Source of the DNA: a virus
Direction: 5' to 3' (one strand)
Length of the DNA: 29,901 bases
Virus record (IMG/VR): IMGVR_UViG_3300027971_000167
Span: 1 to 29,901 of that record
Shown: in pieces, positions 14,179 through 22,219 of the stretch
How positions within the stretch are numbered: position 1 is the stretch's first letter
How the letters are laid out: every line of letters starts with the position of its first letter
Translations under genes and position numbers: made by a program
The notes under the pieces: model-generated
The model's input: only the letters and a program-made list of their open reading frames with translations
Databases searched by the model: none
What the model was told of the DNA's origin: nothing

Positions 14179-14615
14179 TGGATCTGATTGGAATAGGGAG
14201 CATCATTGAAGGCGTGGGTAAGGTTGCCGGTGACCTCATTACCACCGATAAAGAGAAACTCCAGATGGCGCTTGAGGACCGCAAACTCGATCTGGAGGAA
14301 AAGAAAATTGACCAAGCCACTGACCTCGCCCAAGTGGATATCAATAAAATTGAAGCGGCGAGTAGTAGCGTATTTGTCAGTGGCTGGCGTCCTGCTGTGG
14401 GCTGGGTTGGGGTGCTTGGTCTGGCTTACCAATTTCTTGGCTACCCCCTGATGCAGTGGTGTTGGGCTTTTGGTCAAAGTTATGACATAATCCCCAAGGG
14501 GTTGAACCCTCCGCCAGACCTAGATGTTGAGCAACTCATGACCCTTCTTGCTGGTCTCCTCGGTTTTGGCGGTATGAGGTCTTTTGAGAAGCACAAGGGT
14601 GTAGCGAGTAAGTAA
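14178..14615 (+). CDS. 3-TM holin (Holin_3TM / GTA-type)
   Basis: 145 residues from ATG 14178, overlapping the endolysin stop; an alternative start at 14145 lies within that gene. After a charged helical N-terminal half (LITTDKEKLQMALEDRKLD, LEEKKIDQATDLAQVDINK) comes SGWRPAVGWVGVLGLAYQFL, the hallmark of the three-membrane-segment holin family first described from gene transfer agents. Two more membrane stretches follow (YPLMQWCWAFG, then LMTLLAGLLGFGGMRSFEK). It is expected to form the pore that lets the adjacent endolysin out. The next gene starts on its last base. Confidence 0.9.
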   Translation: MDLIGIGSIIEGVGKVAGDLITTDKEKLQMALEDRKLDLEEKKIDQATDLAQVDINKIEAASSSVFVSGWRPAVGWVGVLGLAYQFLGYPLMQWCWAFGQSYDIIPKGLNPPPDLDVEQLMTLLAGLLGFGGMRSFEKHKGVASK

Positions 14616-16747
14616 TGGCCCTCAAGAAACTCCAACTTCGTCCGGGCGTAAACAAGGAAAACACTCGTTACGCTAATGAAAACGGTTGGTTTGACAGCGA
14701 CAAGGTTCGGTTTCGTGAGGGCACGCCTGAGAAAATTGGCGGTTGGCAACAGATATCTGGTAATACGTTTTTAGGCATATGCCGGTCTCTGTGGAACTGG
14801 GTTACTCTTGCTTTTGAAAATTTGGTTGGGGTAGGGACTAACTTAAAATTCTATATTGAGCAAGGTGGCGCGTACTACGACATCACCCCAATTCGCGCTA
14901 CGACTACTCTAGGTACAAACCCGTTTACGGGTAACGGCACCACAACGGTAACAGTTACAGCCCCCCTGCACGGAAGCATTACTGGGGACTTTGTTACGTT
15001 TAGCGGGGCTACGGGCACATACGCCACATTGCTGAATGCTGAGTACGTTATAACGTACGTAGACGCAAACTCGTACACAATAACAACTACCTCTGTTGTC
15101 GCGGCTGGTGCAACGGGCGGGTCTGCTGTTGTCGCTGCCTATCAAATAGGTGTGGGCGCTGCGGTTCAACTTCCACCGGTGGGGTGGGGTTCAGGTGGGT
15201 GGGGTACTGGTACTTGGGGTAGCGGGTCACCCACTGCCACCGATATTCGGCTCTGGTCACAGGCAAATTATGGGCAAGACTTAATTTTTGCTTACCGCCG
15301 AGGCCCGATATACTATTGGAATGCCACTACTGGGATCGGCACGAGAGGAGTTTTATTAAATTCTTTGGGTGGAACGGTTACATTTACAAGTGCTTCTCCT
15401 ACGGTTGTTACACTAACTAATTTGTTCCCCAACGGCACGCCCGTGCAGTTTGCCTTTTCTTCTGGTGGAGCACTACCAACTGGTATAAGCGCAAACACGA
15501 CGTATTATCTAGAAAATGTTGTCGGTGTAACTGCTAATCTTGCAACAGTTGCTGGAAGCACTGTATATGTTAATACTACATCTACTGGATCTAACGTATA
15601 TATCTCTAAACTAATAGACGTACCCACGATACAAAATCTAATTTATGTATCGGATAATCGGTTTGTATTTGCGTTTGGGTGTAACGATTATGGTTCGGCC
15701 ACGCAAAACCCCATGCTTGTGCGATGGTCAGATTATGAAAACCCAACAAGTTGGACGGTTGCCCAAGATAGTCAAGCCGGATATGTTACTCTTTCGCACG
15801 GTTCCGAGATAGTCGCTGCTGTTCAAACGCGCCAAGAGACCATAGTTTTTACCGATGCGGCGCTTTATTCGTTTCAGTATATTGGCGTGCCGGGAGTATG
15901 GAGCCAGCAAATTCTTGGCGATAATATATCAATTATCAGCCCTAGCGCCGCTACGGTTGCGTCAGGACGAATATACTGGATGGGCGTCGATAAATTCTAC
16001 ATGTACGACGGGCGCGTCAATACCCTTAACTGCGATCTACGCAAGTATATCTTTCAAGATATAAATCTTGGGCAAGTTGAACAAATTTTTTGCGGGACCA
16101 GCGAAGGATTTAACGAAGTTTGGTGGTTTTATTGTTCGCTTACGGGGCCAAATGGCACAAACGACGCAGCAAACCCCAATGTCATAGTTGATCGGTATGT
16201 GGTTTATAATTATCTTGAGTCGGACGGCAAGGGCGGACAGGGTATTTGGTATCATGGAAAACTGTCTCGCACCGCATGGCTCGATTCCGGATTGCTAAAT
16301 TTTCCAATTGCCGCTACGTATAGTTATAACCTTGTCAACCATGAATCCGGGGTTGACGACCAAGAAACCCCTACAACCTTACCTATCGTTGCATATATAT
16401 CTTCAGCAGAATTTGACATCGACGACGGCGATAAATTTGGGTTTATATACCGGATGCTGCCCGACGTAACATTTGAAGGGTCAACCTCGGCTAACCCCTC
16501 TGCGGTCATGACGTTGCTCCCGATGCAAAACTCTGGGTCAGGCTACAACACCCCTACATCAGTTGCCGGTAGCGACAACGCCACGGTAACTCGAACTGCC
16601 ACTATACCTATTGAGCAATTTACGGGGCAGGTGTATATCCGAGTGCGCGGACGACAGATGATTATGAAGATTGAGTCTACTGGAGTGGGTGTTGCTTGGC
16701 AACTAGGGTACCCCCGTATTGACATTCGCGTAGATGGGAGGAGGTAA
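14615..16747 (+). CDS. Large tail protein (tail tube B / tail hub-like, 710 aa)
   Basis: The N-terminus LQLRPGVNKENTRYANENGW, FDSDKVRFREGTPEKIGGWQ is a recognised start of a large structural protein in aquatic podovirus-like phages. Repeated W/G/Y-rich blade-like pieces (LWSQANYGQDLIFAYRRGP, WMGVDKFYMYDGRVN, EVWWFYC) suggest a beta-propeller like that of T7 gp12 or P22 gp10. Two inserted small beta modules are visible: HGSITGDFVTFSGATG with NAEYVITYVDANSYTITTTS, and a second near ANTTYYLENVVGVTANLATV. No enzymatic motif is seen. It starts in a TAATG overlap with the holin gene. The exact tail position is inferred by analogy. Confidence 0.75.
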   Translation: MALKKLQLRPGVNKENTRYANENGWFDSDKVRFREGTPEKIGGWQQISGNTFLGICRSLWNWVTLAFENLVGVGTNLKFYIEQGGAYYDITPIRATTTLGTNPFTGNGTTTVTVTAPLHGSITGDFVTFSGATGTYATLLNAEYVITYVDANSYTITTTSVVAAGATGGSAVVAAYQIGVGAAVQLPPVGWGSGGWGTGTWGSGSPTATDIRLWSQANYGQDLIFAYRRGPIYYWNATTGIGTRGVLLNSLGGTVTFTSASPTVVTLTNLFPNGTPVQFAFSSGGALPTGISANTTYYLENVVGVTANLATVAGSTVYVNTTSTGSNVYISKLIDVPTIQNLIYVSDNRFVFAFGCNDYGSATQNPMLVRWSDYENPTSWTVAQDSQAGYVTLSHGSEIVAAVQTRQETIVFTDAALYSFQYIGVPGVWSQQILGDNISIISPSAATVASGRIYWMGVDKFYMYDGRVNTLNCDLRKYIFQDINLGQVEQIFCGTSEGFNEVWWFYCSLTGPNGTNDAANPNVIVDRYVVYNYLESDGKGGQGIWYHGKLSRTAWLDSGLLNFPIAATYSYNLVNHESGVDDQETPTTLPIVAYISSAEFDIDDGDKFGFIYRMLPDVTFEGSTSANPSAVMTLLPMQNSGSGYNTPTSVAGSDNATVTRTATIPIEQFTGQVYIRVRGRQMIMKIESTGVGVAWQLGYPRIDIRVDGRR

Positions 16748-16749
16748 AC

Positions 16750-17079
16750 ATGACCTACCTTGTTACTGCTGACGATGTACTATCGCAAGTAGTTGCTCCC
16801 AACCTGCCACTTGCTCCAAACGAATACGACCGACGTTATTTTGATCAGCTAACAAACACAATGCGGTTGTACTTCAACCAGCGCGACAAGATTATCGGGC
16901 AGTTACAAGCTAATGTACCGGTAACGGTAGCCGACTTACCTAGCGCGGTTACTTCCGGCGTGGGGTCTAGAGCGTTTGTTACTAATTCTTCTGTGTCCAC
17001 GTTTGGCTCTACAGTAGCCGGTGGCGGATCAACTAAAGTGCCTGTATATTCAGACGGCACAAACTGGAAAGTGGGTTAA
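16750..17079 (+). CDS. Small conserved virion protein (109 aa)
   Basis: A strong GGGAGGAGG region at about 16735-16743 precedes ATG 16750. The product begins MTYLVTADDVLSQVVAPNLP, then LAPNEYDRRYFDQLTNTMRL, YFNQRDKIIGQLQ. It ends with a Gly/Ser/Thr-rich piece (TVAGGGSTKVPVYSDGTNWK) that often occurs at the ends of phage fibre or tail proteins. The helical NEYDRRYFDQLTNTLRLYF type of core is a pattern I recall from conserved short phage proteins in this gene position. Function is unknown; a fibre-associated or internal virion role is likely. Confidence 0.75.
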   Translation: MTYLVTADDVLSQVVAPNLPLAPNEYDRRYFDQLTNTMRLYFNQRDKIIGQLQANVPVTVADLPSAVTSGVGSRAFVTNSSVSTFGSTVAGGGSTKVPVYSDGTNWKVG

Positions 17080-17081
17080 GT

Positions 17082-20000
17082 ATGGGTCCTATTGGCGCTG
17101 GTTTATTTTCTGAAGAATACCTGCAAAGTATGCGGGATTATGAAACTCCTGAAGGAACGGCTTTCCGCGAAGAACGGGAAGCTGAAGCAAAATGGAGACC
17201 CGGTTACGACACCCTCCTGCGGCAGATGGGTACGCTCCAGAGCAGTACTGACGTTTATAAACGTGGGTCGCCGCTGTCCGCTGATCGGCATATGCAGAAC
17301 ATCGCCAAGTCTCTGGCAAAAGATTATGGCATTACCAGCATTGGTGATATTGGCGTAAGGTACGTAACACGCCCGGGCTATGCGTCAGGTAGTGACGAAT
17401 CGTATACATGGATTCCAGATGAACAAGTTCCAGAGTATTTCAACAAAAACGACCCCACAAAAATAATTCCCGGATATAAGTTTGCTTCTGAAAACGAAGG
17501 AGACGGGTATAGCGAATATAATCTTCAGCCAGTGCCTGACGGGAAAGGCGGCACAATCGCCCTGCCGATTCAACAGTATAGTAAGTCTGGGATGGGCGCA
17601 CTTGCCCAAGATCTTGGACCGATCATGTCCGTGGTTAATATTGCGCTTATGGCTAATGGGGTTCCACCCCTTTACGTAGCCGCAGGTAACGTAGCATTCC
17701 AAGGTGCCGCTGGAAACATCAAAGATTTTGGAGATGTACTACGAACCGCAGCGCCCGTTTTAGTTGGCGACCCCGGAGTTCTAGGTGGGGCAGCTAAAGT
17801 TTACATGGCGTACGACGCCTTTGATAAAGGTAATGTCCTTGGTGGACTGTCTAGCCTTGCCGGTGCTGCTGGGTTTAATGGGCTGGCTAATGATATCCAA
17901 TTTGTTAACGCAATAAAAACTGGAAACGTGCCCGGAGCATTGATGTCTCTTGGCAATATGTCGGGTCTTTTTGACACTCCACTAACAGATGAAGCAGGAA
18001 ATATACTTAAAGATGCGGACGGTGTAGTCCAAAAAGTAGGTAATATTAAAATTGGTGGAGAGGATAACTATATTACTTTGAGGGAAGCAGTAAAAGGCTC
18101 AGCAATTGCCGCTAACTTGCTGTCTGACAAACCAAATTACGGGCTGGCTATCCAGATGGCCGGGGACCTTGTTGGTAGTAAAGACACAATTATAGCGGGT
18201 AAAGCTGCATCTTTGATTGAGGCGCTTAATTCTGGAAACCCCAGCGCTATTAACAATGCGGTTCTTAGCCTTGCTGGTCCGTTTAATAACAAAGCCCCCG
18301 GCTCGGTCCCAATTGAAAACAGAACCGCAAATGATGCAGTCAGAGTAGCTTCTGTGGATACCGGAGATGCCGGGGCAAACGCAATTCTCTCCGCGTCTAA
18401 CACTGTAGGTCAAAATCTTACCGGCACAGATACACTGACTGAGCTTGCTGCGGCGGATCTTGGTACTAAGTCGGACGCAACGGTTACCGATAATTCGGTT
18501 AGGTCAAGATTAACCCCAGCACAACTGCAACAACTGGAAGACTTTGGTGTTTATTTTGACGAAAATGGGGATTCTTACGACGAGTTTGGTGATCGAAAGA
18601 TCATAAGACTTAGCGCTAGTGGTGTATCTGATCGAGACTCTGGATCTACTGATGGAGATTTTGAGGCTACTTTTGCCCCCAAAACCCGGTCTTTAAATTC
18701 TTTTTCAGTCGACGATTTTGCCAACGATAACGACGTTCTTATATCTGACCTTGGGGTAGGTAACATAAACAACCAACTTACCCCAGATCAAATTGCGTTA
18801 TTGACCACCGGCAATAATAACGACGTTCTTATATCTGACCTTGGGGCCGGAACAACCACCCCAATTACGGGCGGGACAGCAACTACGGGCAACACAGATA
18901 CAAAAGCCACTACACCTTCATACACAGGTCCGGCTACAGGACAGAGCGTCACAATTGACGGAAAAATATACCAGTTAACCAACGATGGTGGAGCATATGT
19001 ACAAAATGACATGGGTGGTTACACCCAATTAAATGCTACTCAATTTGCTGCACTAGGAGAACCTGATACAGCTAATACGCTCGACACTGTTACGGTTACA
19101 GGTACAGGTGAAAGTGTCATAATTGACGGAAAAATATACCAGTTAACCAACGATGGTGGGGCATATGTACAAAATGAAAATGGTGGTGTCACCAAATTAA
19201 ATGCTACCCAATTTGCTGCACTAGGAGAACCTGATACAGCTAATACGCTCGACACTGTTACGATTACAGGTAAATTAGATCCTAATCTTGGGTATGATTG
19301 GGCAAAAGATACAACTACAAAAACTACATCACAAATAACTACGCTTACGTCTGATCAGATAGGCGCAATAGATACTAAGAACTCCAATACGCTCGACACT
19401 GTTACGATTACAGGTAAATTAGATCCTAATCTTGGGTATGATTGGGCAAAAGATACAACTACAAAAACTACATCACAAATAACTACATCAAATATAGCTA
19501 CACTCCCAACAGATAAAGTCACTACGCTTTCAACAGATAAAGTCACCACCCTGCCTTCTAGCCAAATCACCACCCTATCTTCTAATCAAATTGCTACGGG
19601 TACATCGGGGTCAACCTCTCTCACATCCAATCAAATTAGTGCGTTGACTACGACTCCAGCTCTTGGACTGCGAGCACTGCCAACTTCGGATGCGCGGTAT
19701 TGGCGGCAGACTGGGGCGACGGGAACTGGTGGCAAAGGTGGCGTGAGGTTTTTTGACTGGTATGACACGCCAGAAAATAGGACAATGGCCCCCCCTGCAA
19801 TGACGACGGCGACCTTTGGGGCCTTAACATCTCAACAGGCTGGAACTATTGCTCCCCCTGTGGCTAAACGATATTTCAATGCGGCAACCAATAGATATTA
19901 CACAGACCCTACCGGAACATGGCAACCCCCTGCCGGTTGGACTCAAACAGGACTAAAAGGCGGTGGTGAAGTGAAGACAAAACATTTTGATGAAGGCGGG

Positions 20001-20867
20001 TACGCTGATTATGGATACGACTGGGGGTATGACAGTGGAGGCATGCCTGATAGCGATATCTACAGCTACCTTAGGTCCCTCCCAGCCGACAACTCATGGA
20101 ATAGTTCCTCCAGTGACTATGGTTTTAACTTTGACCTTGGCGACCTAACTTACGGATTCGATGAGTCAGAGGCAGAGAAAGCCGCCGCCGCTGCCGACGC
20201 AGAGAATGTAAACAACATCCGCTGGGACAGGGGTGATTTTGGTGATCCTGAAGACCCCAGAAATCCAAACTATGGGAACGAAGGTAGGGCGTACTCGGGA
20301 GCAAACGCGATAGATCCGGTAACGGGTAGCCCAATAAATGCAAAAGTTGGTTCGCCGACTAGATCTCTTAAACCCAACCCACTCAAAGGTCTAGCCGATG
20401 CGGCTAAAAACAATCCAGATCTAATGAAGTTACTGCTAGGTGCTGGACTTGGTGGTCTTCTTGGTTACATGGGGCGTCCAAAAGGTATAAAAGGTAGGGG
20501 CATTCAGGGGGGTGGCCTTGGCCTTAGCCAATCCCAAGTCCATGGCGCTCTCAAGGGCGTGCCGGTTCAACGTGCCGAAGGTGGTGAAATTGGTGGCTAC
20601 GCCGGAGGCGGTGGGCTACACTACCTAAAGAGCGCCGAAGACGGCATGGCCGACAAGATCCCTGCTACTATTGACAACAAGCAACCGGCGAAACTTAGCG
20701 GTGGTGAGTTTGTGATTCCCGCTGATGTGGTATCTCATTTAGGAAACGGCAACTCTGAGGCTGGTGCCAAACAACTTTACAAAATGATGGACCGCATCCG
20801 TCACGCCCGCACCGGTAATAAACAGCAGGGCAAGCAGATCAACCCGGCTAAATTTACGCCGAAGTAA
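17082..20867 (+). CDS. 1261-aa probable internal/ejected virion protein with repeats
   Basis: Residues 1 to about 170 are helical and charged. Residues about 171-300 are Ala/Gly-rich and hydrophobic (GPIMSVVNIALMANGVPPLY, VGDPGVLGGAAKVYMAYDAF), as in proteins ejected into host membranes. Residues about 545-850 are Thr/Asp-rich with perfect repeats. The end has KHFDEGGYAD, a Gly/Tyr/Asp stretch and a last module (GGLHYLKSAEDGMADKIPAT, LSGGEFVIPADVVSHLGNG, then MMDRIRHARTGNK) that I recall at the ends of several large aquatic-phage virion proteins; its role is unknown. There is no clear enzyme motif. It is the first of four large genes with few overlaps, in the place where ejection proteins are expected. 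Confidence 0.72.
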   Translation: MGPIGAGLFSEEYLQSMRDYETPEGTAFREEREAEAKWRPGYDTLLRQMGTLQSSTDVYKRGSPLSADRHMQNIAKSLAKDYGITSIGDIGVRYVTRPGYASGSDESYTWIPDEQVPEYFNKNDPTKIIPGYKFASENEGDGYSEYNLQPVPDGKGGTIALPIQQYSKSGMGALAQDLGPIMSVVNIALMANGVPPLYVAAGNVAFQGAAGNIKDFGDVLRTAAPVLVGDPGVLGGAAKVYMAYDAFDKGNVLGGLSSLAGAAGFNGLANDIQFVNAIKTGNVPGALMSLGNMSGLFDTPLTDEAGNILKDADGVVQKVGNIKIGGEDNYITLREAVKGSAIAANLLSDKPNYGLAIQMAGDLVGSKDTIIAGKAASLIEALNSGNPSAINNAVLSLAGPFNNKAPGSVPIENRTANDAVRVASVDTGDAGANAILSASNTVGQNLTGTDTLTELAAADLGTKSDATVTDNSVRSRLTPAQLQQLEDFGVYFDENGDSYDEFGDRKIIRLSASGVSDRDSGSTDGDFEATFAPKTRSLNSFSVDDFANDNDVLISDLGVGNINNQLTPDQIALLTTGNNNDVLISDLGAGTTTPITGGTATTGNTDTKATTPSYTGPATGQSVTIDGKIYQLTNDGGAYVQNDMGGYTQLNATQFAALGEPDTANTLDTVTVTGTGESVIIDGKIYQLTNDGGAYVQNENGGVTKLNATQFAALGEPDTANTLDTVTITGKLDPNLGYDWAKDTTTKTTSQITTLTSDQIGAIDTKNSNTLDTVTITGKLDPNLGYDWAKDTTTKTTSQITTSNIATLPTDKVTTLSTDKVTTLPSSQITTLSSNQIATGTSGSTSLTSNQISALTTTPALGLRALPTSDARYWRQTGATGTGGKGGVRFFDWYDTPENRTMAPPAMTTATFGALTSQQAGTIAPPVAKRYFNAATNRYYTDPTGTWQPPAGWTQTGLKGGGEVKTKHFDEGGYADYGYDWGYDSGGMPDSDIYSYLRSLPADNSWNSSSSDYGFNFDLGDLTYGFDESEAEKAAAAADAENVNNIRWDRGDFGDPEDPRNPNYGNEGRAYSGANAIDPVTGSPINAKVGSPTRSLKPNPLKGLADAAKNNPDLMKLLLGAGLGGLLGYMGRPKGIKGRGIQGGGLGLSQSQVHGALKGVPVQRAEGGEIGGYAGGGGLHYLKSAEDGMADKIPATIDNKQPAKLSGGEFVIPADVVSHLGNGNSEAGAKQLYKMMDRIRHARTGNKQQGKQINPAKFTPK
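18727..18846 (+). repeat. 30-bp direct repeat, 90-bp spacing
   Basis: A 30-base stretch encoding NDVLISDLG at 18727-18756 recurs exactly at 18817-18846. The spacing is 90 bp, or 30 codons, so the reading frame is kept. Confidence 0.88.
18948..19271 (+). repeat. Imperfect 168-bp tandem repeat
   Basis: The unit starting at 18948 repeats from 19116 with a period of 168 bp (56 codons). Both copies encode IDGKIYQLTNDGGAYVQN, then LNATQFAALGEPDTANTLDT. Differences cluster in the short linker after AYVQN. The tandem keeps the reading frame and lies inside the Thr-rich middle of the 1261-aa protein. Confidence 0.9.
19242..19486 (+). repeat. Perfect 101-bp direct repeat, 144-bp spacing
   Basis: Bases 19242-19342 and 19386-19486 are identical across 101 positions. 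They encode NTLDTVTITGKLDPNLGYDW followed by AKDTTTKTTSQITT. The spacing of 144 bp is 48 codons. Directly after it, short Thr-Ser units (TLPTDKV, TLSTDKV, TLPSSQI, TLSSNQI) form a ladder of about eight residues per step. Confidence 0.93.
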
Positions 20868-20875
20868 GGATTATC

Positions 20876-22210
20876 ATGAGCCTTTACCATTTGCTCTACC
20901 CTGATAACATGGGTGTTCAACACTTTGACGCGGGTGGTGGGGTAGCCACGGGCGTACGAGAAACTACCGTATCCGACTGGGCTGCTCCCGTTGTCGGGGG
21001 TATCGTTAATGCTGCGGTTGATGCTGCGGCTAACCCGTACCAAGTCTACAGCGGCAACTTAGTTGCTGGTGCGTCTGACCTCCAGAACAAAGCGTTCTCA
21101 GGTATCCAAAATCTAGCCAGTCCTAATACGACGCAGACAAACGCCAGCACCAACATGCAGGACGTGTATACGTCTGCGGCCACTCAGCCTGCGTACGGTA
21201 CTGGAAATTTTAGTAAAGCGGCTAATCCACTTAACCAATCTTCATATACTGGGGGCCAAGATTATACTAAAGCAGGCGCTGCATCTACTCAGCCTGCGTA
21301 CACGGGAACGACGTTCACGTCTAACACGACGGGGATCAACAATCAGTTTGATCAGAACGCGCTTAACAGCTACATGAACCCGTACCTGTCTACGATCCTG
21401 AATCCGCAGCTTGCGGAGGCTCAGCGTAACGCGAATATTCAACAGATGAAGAACAACGCGCAATTGATCAAATCTGGCGCGTTTGGTGGTAGTGGTCAGG
21501 CTTTAGCAAACGCAGAGACCAGCCGCAATTTGGGAACTAACCTCGCCAACATCACTGGCAAGGGGTATTCAGACGCATATACCCAATCCCTAGGACAGTA
21601 CAACGCTGATCAGAACCGACTGCTTGACGCGCTGAGAGAGAAAGAAAGATCTGGACAGTACGGGTATACTAAAGACGCAGAACGTCTTGCTGCTGACAGA
21701 GCCGCACTCTTTGATTCATTAAAAGCCACAGAATCATCTAATCAGTATGGCTACAATAAAGACCGGGAACGACTTACTGATGATAGAACCGCGCTTCTTG
21801 AATCGTTAAAAGCTGACGAAGCGTCTAGACAATTTGGCGCTAAACAAGGTCTTGATTACCTCAAGCTCGCGGGCGATACAGCTCAGAACCAAGGTCAGTT
21901 TGGCAATCAACTTGCTGACAGACAGTTGGCGGCTAACTTGCGAGAAGCTGACCTTGGTAGTATCCAGCGTGACATTACCCAGCAGGGTCTGACCTCTGAC
22001 TACAATCTGTTTAAAGAACAGCGGGATTATCCGAAAGAACAGATTAAGTTTCTTAATGACATTATGAAAAACTACCCGATGACCACCACTAACGAGTATG
22101 GGGAGCCTACGTCTGCGGCTAACTCCACTTTTGGCGGTATCTTGTCTGGTGTTAGCCTTGCTGAGCGGATGGCTAGATTGAGCGGCGGCACTAAAACTAC
22201 AGATGGTTAA
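20876..22210 (+). CDS. Virion structural protein with helical repeats (444 aa)
   Basis: ATG 20876 follows AGGA with normal spacing. Near the N-terminus is QHFDAGGGVA, then a Ser/Thr/Gln/Asn-rich region. The core ALNSYMNPYLSTILNPQLAE, then SGAFGGSGQALANAETSRN, is a recognised signature of phage structural proteins in many environmental podovirus-like genomes. It is followed by three similar helical units (RLLDALREKERSGQYGYTKD, ALFDSLKATESSNQYGYNKD, ALLESLKADEASRQFGAKQG) and a Gln-rich helical end. The three units suggest a rod-like helical repeat. Its place between large Ala/Gly-rich proteins fits an internal or ejected virion protein. No catalytic site is visible. Confidence 0.78.
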   Translation: MSLYHLLYPDNMGVQHFDAGGGVATGVRETTVSDWAAPVVGGIVNAAVDAAANPYQVYSGNLVAGASDLQNKAFSGIQNLASPNTTQTNASTNMQDVYTSAATQPAYGTGNFSKAANPLNQSSYTGGQDYTKAGAASTQPAYTGTTFTSNTTGINNQFDQNALNSYMNPYLSTILNPQLAEAQRNANIQQMKNNAQLIKSGAFGGSGQALANAETSRNLGTNLANITGKGYSDAYTQSLGQYNADQNRLLDALREKERSGQYGYTKDAERLAADRAALFDSLKATESSNQYGYNKDRERLTDDRTALLESLKADEASRQFGAKQGLDYLKLAGDTAQNQGQFGNQLADRQLAANLREADLGSIQRDITQQGLTSDYNLFKEQRDYPKEQIKFLNDIMKNYPMTTTNEYGEPTSAANSTFGGILSGVSLAERMARLSGGTKTTDG

Positions 22211-22219
22211 GGACTAGAT

